Positions 14,547 through 20,721 of a stretch of DNA of 20,721 bases are shown here, piece by piece. The notes under the pieces are model-generated. The model was not told the DNA's origin, did no database searches, and saw nothing but the letters and a program-made list of their open reading frames with translations. Source of the stretch: Bacteroides sp. (GTDB lineage Bacteria; Bacteroidota; Bacteroidia; Bacteroidales; Bacteroidaceae); the NCBI GenBank assembly GCA_019414725.1, contig DXLM01000056.1, positions 1-20,721 of the forward strand, read 5' to 3'. A program made the translations under genes and the position numbers. Each line of letters opens with the position of its first letter. Positions within the stretch are counted from its first letter, which is position 1.

Positions 14547-16145
14547 GTGGGAGAAACTAAGTATATCTTCGTAACTGGTGGTGTTGCCTCCTCATTAGGT
14601 AAAGGTATTATTTCATCATCAATAGGTAAATTACTGCAAGCCAGAGGCTATAATGTAACAATTCAGAAGTTCGATCCGTATATCAATATTGATCCGGGAA
14701 CTTTGAATCCTTATGAACATGGTGAATGTTATGTAACGGTAGACGGACACGAAGCCGACCTCGATTTGGGACATTACGAACGTTTTTTGGGCATCCAGAC
14801 AACTAAAGCCAATAACATTACAACAGGACGTATTTACAAAAGTGTTATTGACAAAGAACGCCGTGGTGACTATTTGGGAAAGACTATTCAGGTTATCCCC
14901 CATATCACCGATGAGATCAAACGCAATGTAAAATTATTGGGAAGCAAATATAAATTTGATTTTGTCATTACCGAAATCGGTGGTACCGTAGGTGATATTG
15001 AATCACTTCCTTATTTGGAAAGTATCCGCCAATTGAAATGGGAAATGGGACGTAATGCGTTGTGCGTACACCTTACTTATGTTCCTTATCTGGCTGCAGC
15101 AGGCGAATTGAAGACCAAACCTACCCAGCACTCTGTAAAAGAGCTGCAATCTGTTGGTATTCAACCAGATGTATTGGTATTGCGTACCGAGCACGAATTG
15201 AGCACAAACTTGAAAAAGAAAGTTGCTCTGTTCTGTAACGTAGATGAAAATGCTGTGGTGCAGTCTATCGATATGCCCACCATTTATGAAGTACCTTTGC
15301 GTATGCAAGAGCAGGGACTGGATGTAACCATTCTCCAAAAGATGGGATTGCCCGTGGGTGAAACTCCAACCCTCGGTCCATGGAGAGATTTTCTAGATCG
15401 CCGTCATAAGGCAACTGAGAAAGTAAAAATTGGATTGGTTGGTAAATACGATTTGCAAGACGCTTATAAATCTATCCTTGAAGCCTTGTCACAAGCCGCC
15501 ACTTACAATGACCGCAAAGCGGATATCCACTTCATAAACAGCGAGAAACTGACAGATGCTAATGTAGAAGAGCAGATTAAGGATATGGATGGTATCATCA
15601 TCTGCCCGGGATTCGGACAACGTGGCATAGAAGGTAAGTTCGTTGCTATCAAATATGCACGTACACACAATGTACCGACTTTTGGTATCTGTCTAGGTAT
15701 GCAGTGCATGGCTATTGAGTTTGCCCGTAACGTGCTAGGTTATACAGATGCCAACAGCCGCGAAATGGATGAAAAAACGCCACACAACGTGATAGACATT
15801 ATGGAAGAACAGAAAGCTATCACCAATATGGGCGGCACTATGCGCCTGGGAGCCTATGAATGTATCCTTGACCAACACTCAAAGACTTTTGAAGCCTATA
15901 AAAGCGAACACATACAGGAACGCCACCGTCACCGCTACGAATTCAATAATGACTATAAGCAGGAGTACGAAAAGGCGGGTATGAAATGCGTGGGTATCAA
16001 TCCGGAATCCGATTTAGTGGAAATAATTGAAATCCCGACATTAAAATGGTTCATCGGAGTACAGTTCCATCCCGAGTACAGCAGTACAGTATTGAAACCA
16101 CATCCTTTATTCCTGTCATTTATCAAAGCGGCAATAGACAAATAA
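14547..16145 (+). CDS. pyrG: CTP synthase (glutamine-hydrolysing)
   Basis: Makes CTP from UTP, ATP and glutamine, the last step of pyrimidine nucleotide synthesis, in the cytoplasm. 532 aa, typical. The amidoligase domain (about 1-270) has the P-loop GGVASSLGKG (11-20), DLDLGHYERF (71-80) and the ITEIGGTVGDIES segment (141-153). The class I glutaminase domain (about 293-530) has the oxyanion-loop PGFGQRG (354-360), nucleophile C382 in GICLGMQ and the H508/E510 pair in FHPEYSS, so both half-reactions look intact. The start codon is GTG; no ATG gives the conserved N terminus. It is followed 39 bp later by yidC with no terminator between, so the two are probably co-transcribed. Its product CTP is the classical inhibitor acting on PyrI, encoded at the start of this window. 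Confidence 0.98.
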   Translation: MGETKYIFVTGGVASSLGKGIISSSIGKLLQARGYNVTIQKFDPYINIDPGTLNPYEHGECYVTVDGHEADLDLGHYERFLGIQTTKANNITTGRIYKSVIDKERRGDYLGKTIQVIPHITDEIKRNVKLLGSKYKFDFVITEIGGTVGDIESLPYLESIRQLKWEMGRNALCVHLTYVPYLAAAGELKTKPTQHSVKELQSVGIQPDVLVLRTEHELSTNLKKKVALFCNVDENAVVQSIDMPTIYEVPLRMQEQGLDVTILQKMGLPVGETPTLGPWRDFLDRRHKATEKVKIGLVGKYDLQDAYKSILEALSQAATYNDRKADIHFINSEKLTDANVEEQIKDMDGIIICPGFGQRGIEGKFVAIKYARTHNVPTFGICLGMQCMAIEFARNVLGYTDANSREMDEKTPHNVIDIMEEQKAITNMGGTMRLGAYECILDQHSKTFEAYKSEHIQERHRHRYEFNNDYKQEYEKAGMKCVGINPESDLVEIIEIPTLKWFIGVQFHPEYSSTVLKPHPLFLSFIKAAIDK

Positions 16146-16184
16146 GAAACGAGAATTATAATATAATAAGGTAAACAAGTAAAA

Positions 16185-18050
16185 ATGGACAAAAACACTT
16201 TAGTGGGATTCGCCCTGATTGGTGCAGTTGTGATAGGCTTCAGCATCTACAACCGTCCTAGCCAGGAAGAAATGGCACGTGCCAAACATTATCAGGATTC
16301 CATTCAGGCGATAGCCCAAAAAGAGGCCGAACGACTGGCACAGGCTGCCACGGCACAGAGTCAGAATGCAACATTGCATTTAGACTCTACCTCTATGTTC
16401 TATGGCGCAAACCAAGGTACGGAACAGCTAACGACACTGGAAAATAATGTAGTAAAACTGACTTTCACCAATAAAGGTGGACGGGTGTGCGCAGCCATAT
16501 TAAAAGATTATAACGGACAGGACGGCAAGCCTTTGATGCTGTTTGATGAAAAAGATTCGGGCATGAATTTCGCTTTCGAAGGAAAGAATGAAAATATTTT
16601 GACCGAGGATATGTATTTCCAACCTACCAACGTAACAGACAGCACTGTAACTATGCGTTTGGCAGCAAACAATGGAGGCTATATAGATTTCGATTACAAA
16701 CTTTTACCGGATGCTTACATGGTGAATTTCACTATTCGCGCAAACGGCATGCAGAATTTCTTCCCTCCTGCCCTGAACACAGTCAATATAAACTGGCGTC
16801 AACGGGCACGCCAGCTTGAAAAAGGTTTCAGCTTCGAACAGCGCTATACTTCGCTCACCTACAAGCCGGTAGAAAAAAGTTCAGACTATCTGAACGAAAT
16901 GAAAGAAGCAAAAGAAGATGTTACCGACCGTTTGGATTGGATTGCTTTCAAGAATCAGTTCTTCTCAAGCGTACTTATTGCCGATCAAGATTTTGATAAA
17001 GCTTCCCTAACCTCTACCCCCCAACAGGAAGGAAGCGGATATATGAAGAACTATACCGCGGACATGACAACTTTCTTTGATCCTACCGGAAAGCAGCCTA
17101 CCGATATGCAGTTCTACTTCGGTCCGAACCATTTCAAGACTTTGCTGAACAGCAATGATCTAAGCCTTTCCCAAAAAGATTTGGAACTGGAAGACCTGGT
17201 TTATTTGGGCTGGCCCATTATCCGCTGGGTAAACCGCTGGTTCACTATTAATTTGTTTGATTGGCTCTCAGGGTGGGGACTGAGCATGGGTGTCGTATTG
17301 CTGCTGATGACGATTATCGTCAAAGTGTTAGTTTATCCGGCTACCTACAAATCATATATGTCCTCTGCCAAGATGCGCGTCCTGAAACCCTACATCAACG
17401 AGATCAACGCAAAATATCCCAAGAAAGAAGATGCTTTGAAAAAGCAGCAGGAAACGATGGCACTTTACAGCAAATACGGAGTAAGCCCTATGGGAGGTTG
17501 CTTGCCTATGCTGATCCAAATGCCGGTATTCATGGCTTTATTCTTCTTCGTGCCTAACGCTATTGAGTTGCGCCAACAAAGTTTCTTATGGGCCCCGGAC
17601 TTGTCCACTTATGATGATATTATCAACTGGGGAACCAACATTCCTCTGCTGGGCAATCATTTAAGCCTCTTCTGTTTGCTGTTCAGTATCACCAATATTC
17701 TGAACACCATGTACACCATGAAGCAGCAGGATATGGGACAACAGCAAATGCCGGGTATGAAACTAATGATGTATATCATGCCAGTCATGTTTATTTTCAT
17801 CTTCAACGGTTATTCATCCGGCTTGAACTACTATTACTTCATTTCCGGACTGATTGGTATCCTCACCATGGTGATTCTGCGCAAAACAACTGATGAAAAG
17901 AAACTCCTTGCCATGTTGGAAGCCCGAAAAGAAAAGAAGAGCCAAAAGAATGGCGGCAAACCGGGTGGCGGACTGATGGCTAAACTGGAAGCTTTACAAA
18001 AGGAGCAGGAACGACTGCAACAAGAAAGAATGAATAAAGGGAAAAAATAA
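16185..18050 (+). CDS. yidC: Membrane protein insertase YidC
   Basis: Inner-membrane insertase that acts alone and with SecYEG. 621 aa, the long Gram-negative form. TM1 lies at 4-22, a large periplasmic P1 domain at about 23-350, and the conserved core with four more helices from about 355 to 565 (KMRVLKPYINEINAKYPKKE cytoplasmic hairpin at 396-415, then SPMGGCLPMLIQMPVFMALF, 434-453). The C-terminal tail (about 566-621) is highly basic and could bind ribosomes. The essential positive residue of TM2, Arg in E. coli (IVRGIMYP), is K380 here (IVKVLVYP), a conservative change. The gene is 39 bp after pyrG. An unusual pair of overlapping hairpins follows it. Confidence 0.97.
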   Translation: MDKNTLVGFALIGAVVIGFSIYNRPSQEEMARAKHYQDSIQAIAQKEAERLAQAATAQSQNATLHLDSTSMFYGANQGTEQLTTLENNVVKLTFTNKGGRVCAAILKDYNGQDGKPLMLFDEKDSGMNFAFEGKNENILTEDMYFQPTNVTDSTVTMRLAANNGGYIDFDYKLLPDAYMVNFTIRANGMQNFFPPALNTVNINWRQRARQLEKGFSFEQRYTSLTYKPVEKSSDYLNEMKEAKEDVTDRLDWIAFKNQFFSSVLIADQDFDKASLTSTPQQEGSGYMKNYTADMTTFFDPTGKQPTDMQFYFGPNHFKTLLNSNDLSLSQKDLELEDLVYLGWPIIRWVNRWFTINLFDWLSGWGLSMGVVLLLMTIIVKVLVYPATYKSYMSSAKMRVLKPYINEINAKYPKKEDALKKQQETMALYSKYGVSPMGGCLPMLIQMPVFMALFFFVPNAIELRQQSFLWAPDLSTYDDIINWGTNIPLLGNHLSLFCLLFSITNILNTMYTMKQQDMGQQQMPGMKLMMYIMPVMFIFIFNGYSSGLNYYYFISGLIGILTMVILRKTTDEKKLLAMLEARKEKKSQKNGGKPGGGLMAKLEALQKEQERLQQERMNKGKK

Positions 18051-18067
18051 CGGGTTTACACTTCCTT

Positions 18068-18135
18068 AAAAAAACAGCGAAGACCGGCATATATAAAAAA
18101 ACAGCGGTCTTTGCTGTTTTTTTATATATGCCGGT
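18068..18135. terminator. Two overlapping, mutually exclusive hairpins after yidC
   Basis: Hairpin A pairs 18068-18086 with 18105-18123: 19 bp with one G-T, core CAGCGAAGACCG, and T7 in its 3' arm, a classical terminator shape. Hairpin B pairs 18083-18105 with 18113-18135: 23 bp without a mismatch, loop GGTCTTT. Both use 18113-18123, so only one can form at a time. The minus strand can make a similar G/C stem followed by T7, so the element may terminate in both directions. Confidence 0.8.
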
Positions 18136-18212
18136 TACCTCTATATTTGCTCTTCTTTGCAAAGACACCCTTCCACAGACACACAAAGAAACAAAACAAA
18201 TATGCAGGAACA

Positions 18213-18244
18213 TTTCACATCACCGGCTTTTATACGTATTTTTG
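18213..18244 (+). promoter_or_regulatory. Bacteroides-type promoter of the DPP5-like gene
   Basis: TTTC (18213-18216), a 20-bp spacer and TATTTTTG (18237-18244) match the consensus with one change in the upstream element. A second -7-like box, TATATTTG, lies at 18142-18149 without a clear partner. Transcription from the main box begins roughly 28 nt before the ATG at 18278. Confidence 0.65.
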
Positions 18245-18277
18245 CAGTCAGTTAATCATCAAAAACAATTTTTAGAT

Positions 18278-20398
18278 ATGAATAAATCAAGCGCAACCAT
18301 CATGGCAGCAGCACTTATGCTAGCTTCTTCCTGTACCGAAGTGAAACAGGAAGGACAGGGCTACGAGCCCATTATAGGCAAGCAAGAAATCACCATCAAA
18401 GACGGTCGTCTTACCCCCGAAGCCCTGTGGGCAATGGGACGCATAGGCAGTCTGAGTATTTCCCCCGATGGCAAACAGATAGCCTACACCGTAGCCTATT
18501 ATAGTGTTCCCGAAAACAAAAGCCATCATGTAATTTACGTAATGGATGCCGATGGAAAGAACAACACCCTGCTTACTCAAACAGCATGGAATGAAAGCGA
18601 GCCTCAATGGATAAAAGGCGGAACAAAAATCGCATTCTTATGCAATGAAAGTGGTGGCAGTCAAATTTGGGAGATGAATCCTGACGGTACGGAACGCCGT
18701 ATCATTTCCGATTTCAAAGGAAACATAGAAGGATTCTCTTTTTCACCGGATGGCAAAAAGATTCTTTTCATCTCACAAATAAAATACGGCCAACGCACTG
18801 TGGACCTCTACCCTGACCTACCCAAAGCCAGCGGTATCATTGTAAACGACCTGATGTATAAACATTGGGATGAATGGGTAGAAAGTATTCCACATCCTTT
18901 TATCGCTGATTTTGATGGTAACATGATGGGAGCAGCCACCGATATCATGGAAGGTGAGCCGTTTGAAGCTCCAATGAAACCTTTCGGAGGTATCGAGCAG
19001 CTGGCTTGGAGCAACGACTCTAAACAAATAGCTTACACCAGCCGGAAAAAGCAAGGATTGGCATACGCAGTATCTACCGACTCGGATATATACCTTTATA
19101 ATATAGAAAAAGGCACAACACTGAACCTGTGCAAACCGAATGGAAAAGATTCGAATGGAACAGATGAAATGAAAGGATATGACACCAATCCTAAATTCAG
19201 CCCCAACGGCAAATACATTGCATGGCAAAGCATGGAGCGCGATGGTTACGAAAGTGACCGGAACCGCCTGTGCATCTACAATTTAGATAACGGTCAAAAG
19301 ACATTTGTTACCGAAAGTTTTGAATCAGGCGTAGATGACTATTGCTGGAACAATGATTCGCAAAGTCTGTACTTTGTCGGTGTATGGCATGGAACCAGCA
19401 TGGTATACAGTGCCAATCTGAATGGTGATATAAAAAAACTGACTGATGGCATGTATGACTACGGATCAGTAGCCATGGCAGGCGATAAAATAATTACCAA
19501 ACGTCACTCTATCAGTGCCGCCGATGAAATCTACACCCTCACTCCTGCCGACGGGCAAGTGGCGCAACTCTCACACGAGAATGATCACATCTTTAAACAG
19601 CTGAATTTGGGCAAAGTGGAGGAAAGATGGACCAAAACTACCGATGGCAAGCAAATGCTTTCATGGGTGATCTATCCCGTCAATTTTGACGCAAACAAGA
19701 AGTATCCTACTTTATTATTCTGTGAAGGTGGCCCGCAAAGTCCCGTTAGCCAATTCTGGAGCTACCGCTGGAACTTCCAGATTATGGCAGCCAACGATTA
19801 TATTATCATCGCTCCGAATCGTCGCGGTCTACCTGGATTCGGCATGGAATGGTTGGAACAAATTAGCGGTGACTATGGAGGTCAATGCATGAAAGACTAT
19901 TTGTCAGCCATAGATGATATTTCAAAAGAACCATATGTAGATACTAATCGTTTGGGATGCGTAGGTGCCAGCTTCGGCGGATTCTCCGTCTATTGGCTGG
20001 CGGGACACCATGACAAACGTTTTAAAGCATTTATCGCACACGATGGTATATTCAATATGGAGCAGCAATATCTGGAAACAGAAGAAATGTGGTTCGCCAA
20101 CTGGGATATGGGTGGTGCATATTGGGACAAAAACAATGTAACGGCACAACGTACCTTTGCCAACTCTCCCCATCGTTTCGTTGATAAATGGGACACTCCC
20201 ATTCTCTGCATTCACGGTGAAAAGGATTATAGAATTCTTGCTTCACAAGGTATGTCGGCGTTCAATGCAGCTGTATTGCGCGGTGTTCCGGCCGAACTTT
20301 TATTATATCCGGATGAGAATCATTGGGTATTGAAACCGCAAAATGGGGTGTTATGGCAACGCACTTTCTTTAGTTGGTTAGATAAATGGCTCAAATAA
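18278..20398 (+). CDS. dpp5: S9 family dipeptidyl peptidase, DPP5-like lipoprotein
   Basis: Prolyl oligopeptidase-family serine peptidase that removes dipeptides from peptide N termini. DPP5 of related Porphyromonas prefers Ala and hydrophobic residues at P1, and the same is likely here. 706 aa from ATG 18278. The signal peptide ends in LASSC, so C19 may be lipidated. A WD40-like beta-propeller (about 45-440) shows repeated SPDGK-type strands and the family segment DLMYKHWDEWVESIPHPF (191-208). The C-terminal alpha/beta-hydrolase domain (about 455-706) has the triad S565 in GASFGG, D650 in HGEKDYRI and H682 in DENHWV. A longer reading from 18128 would begin inside the yidC terminator and bury the signal peptide, so it is rejected. 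It probably supplies dipeptides for uptake from the periplasm. Monocistronic. Confidence 0.93.
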   Translation: MNKSSATIMAAALMLASSCTEVKQEGQGYEPIIGKQEITIKDGRLTPEALWAMGRIGSLSISPDGKQIAYTVAYYSVPENKSHHVIYVMDADGKNNTLLTQTAWNESEPQWIKGGTKIAFLCNESGGSQIWEMNPDGTERRIISDFKGNIEGFSFSPDGKKILFISQIKYGQRTVDLYPDLPKASGIIVNDLMYKHWDEWVESIPHPFIADFDGNMMGAATDIMEGEPFEAPMKPFGGIEQLAWSNDSKQIAYTSRKKQGLAYAVSTDSDIYLYNIEKGTTLNLCKPNGKDSNGTDEMKGYDTNPKFSPNGKYIAWQSMERDGYESDRNRLCIYNLDNGQKTFVTESFESGVDDYCWNNDSQSLYFVGVWHGTSMVYSANLNGDIKKLTDGMYDYGSVAMAGDKIITKRHSISAADEIYTLTPADGQVAQLSHENDHIFKQLNLGKVEERWTKTTDGKQMLSWVIYPVNFDANKKYPTLLFCEGGPQSPVSQFWSYRWNFQIMAANDYIIIAPNRRGLPGFGMEWLEQISGDYGGQCMKDYLSAIDDISKEPYVDTNRLGCVGASFGGFSVYWLAGHHDKRFKAFIAHDGIFNMEQQYLETEEMWFANWDMGGAYWDKNNVTAQRTFANSPHRFVDKWDTPILCIHGEKDYRILASQGMSAFNAAVLRGVPAELLLYPDENHWVLKPQNGVLWQRTFFSWLDKWLK

Positions 20399-20475
20399 CG
20401 CCTAAATTACCGCAATATTATCCGTTATTAGAACTATATAGTATAATTTTCAATTTTTGTGTTACCTTTGTAATG

Positions 20476-20688
20476 TCAAACAAAAAATGAACATTAAGTG
20501 ATATTTGTTAAGCTACCTTTTATTAGGTGAGTAAACAATAGCTTGTGAAAGTAGTTGTTTACAGTGTTAGTATATAAATAACTTTTTATTCCCCGTGCTT
20601 TGTGAGCGCACAAAGCTGGATGATTACAAAATAATAAAGTGATTATTTTTTCGTGATACCGGCTTGTGATAAGTCGGTATCATTTTTT
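20476..20688 (+). ncRNA. Candidate small structured RNA or 5' leader
   Basis: If transcription starts about 6 bp after TACCTTTG (20463-20470) and stops at the U run after the 20654-20682 hairpin, the product is roughly 210 nt. It contains GCTTTGTG-AGCG-CACAAAGC (20597-20616), an A/T stem at 20628-20649 and the terminator. The sequence CTTGTGA or a close variant recurs near 20542, 20599 and 20663. I do not recognise it as tmRNA, RNase P RNA or SRP RNA, and I cannot assign it to 6S RNA by eye. Confidence 0.35.
20654..20682 (+). terminator. Intrinsic terminator near the window end
   Basis: TGATACCGGCTT (20654-20665) pairs with AAGTCGGTATCA (20671-20682) over 12 bp with one G-T pair and a 5-base loop GTGAT, followed by TTTTTT (20683-20688). 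No reading frame lies between it and DPP5, so it belongs to a non-coding transcript or a leader. Confidence 0.82.
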
Positions 20689-20721
20689 ATTCCAGCAAAC
20701 CAACATCATACTCATTATTAT

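Larger units (their letters stand above)
20399..20721 (+). other. 323-bp non-coding stretch with promoter, hairpins and terminator
   Basis: No open reading frame above about 15 codons on either strand is plausible. The stretch holds a -7-like box TACCTTTG (20463-20470), several small inverted repeats (AAGCTA/TAGCTT at 20510/20539; GTAAACAA/TTGTTTAC at 20531/20555; GCTTTGTG/CACAAAGC at 20597/20609) and a terminator at 20654-20682. It may be a small RNA gene or the leader of a gene beyond the window. Confidence 0.6.

Noticed and set aside
18155..18164. CTTTGCAAAG perfect palindrome upstream of the DPP5-like gene
   Set aside because: Ten bases of A/T-rich symmetry are expected by chance in this composition and no second copy near the promoter is seen.
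20487..20640. Very short frames (4-15 codons) in the final non-coding stretch, tested as leader peptides
   Set aside because: None has a run of a single regulatory codon or good spacing to the hairpins, so a leader-peptide attenuator is not supported.
1..20721. Search for a defence, toxin-antitoxin, prophage, transposon or CRISPR system
   Set aside because: All large frames belong to housekeeping, envelope or metabolic families. No transposase, integrase, nuclease, repeat-spacer array or tRNA was recognised.

Overview
The window reads as chromosomal core DNA of a Bacteroidales bacterium, most likely Bacteroides or Phocaeicola. Three things point there. Several genes are preceded by the Bacteroides-type promoter (TTTG, 19-20 bp, TAnnTTTG), and strong Shine-Dalgarno sequences are absent. 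The protein families are typical of the group: a DUF3078 barrel, a PorT-like barrel, a DPP5-type S9 peptidase, a DUF1460 protein and a long-form YidC. Long A/T-flanked hairpin terminators occur throughout. The species is inferred, not proven.

Layout. 21-2760 (+): compact run pyrB - pyrI - flavin reductase - outer-membrane barrel, with gaps of 8, -1 and 9 bp. 3007-4287 (+): glyA with its own promoter and a strong terminator. 4486-5829 (+): MATE exporter. 5866-6597 (+): glycine-zipper/OmpA lipoprotein, then a terminator. 6726-7448 (+): mtgA, whose 3' end overlaps that of a convergent DUF1460 gene (7420-8271, -). 8429-10204 (-): oxaloacetate decarboxylase/pyruvate carboxylase-like carboxyltransferase. 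10394-10897 (-): lone ECF sigma factor. 11056-11670 (-): TRIC-type channel, divergent from 11754-12842 (+), a WecB-like epimerase. 12943-14337 (-): DUF3078 barrel, converging on the epimerase across a 35-bp inverted repeat. 14547-18050 (+): pyrG - yidC. 18278-20398 (+): DPP5-like lipoprotein peptidase. 20399-20721: no gene, but a promoter-like box, several hairpins and a terminator.

Together the genes serve central metabolism (pyrimidine synthesis by PyrB, PyrI and PyrG; one-carbon supply by GlyA; C3/C4 carboxyl chemistry) and the envelope (MtgA, DUF1460, OmpA lipoprotein, barrels, YidC, MATE, DPP5). I see no tRNA, rRNA, CRISPR array, transposase, prophage or multi-gene defence cassette.

The points most worth a second look are local. 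A carboxyltransferase carries a biotinyl-like domain without a biotin-acceptor motif. An epimerase homologue lacks two expected catalytic residues. Two mutually exclusive hairpins follow yidC. A structured non-coding stretch ends the window. I did not find a convincing new multi-gene system. Motif positions come from reading by eye; no database search or folding program was run.
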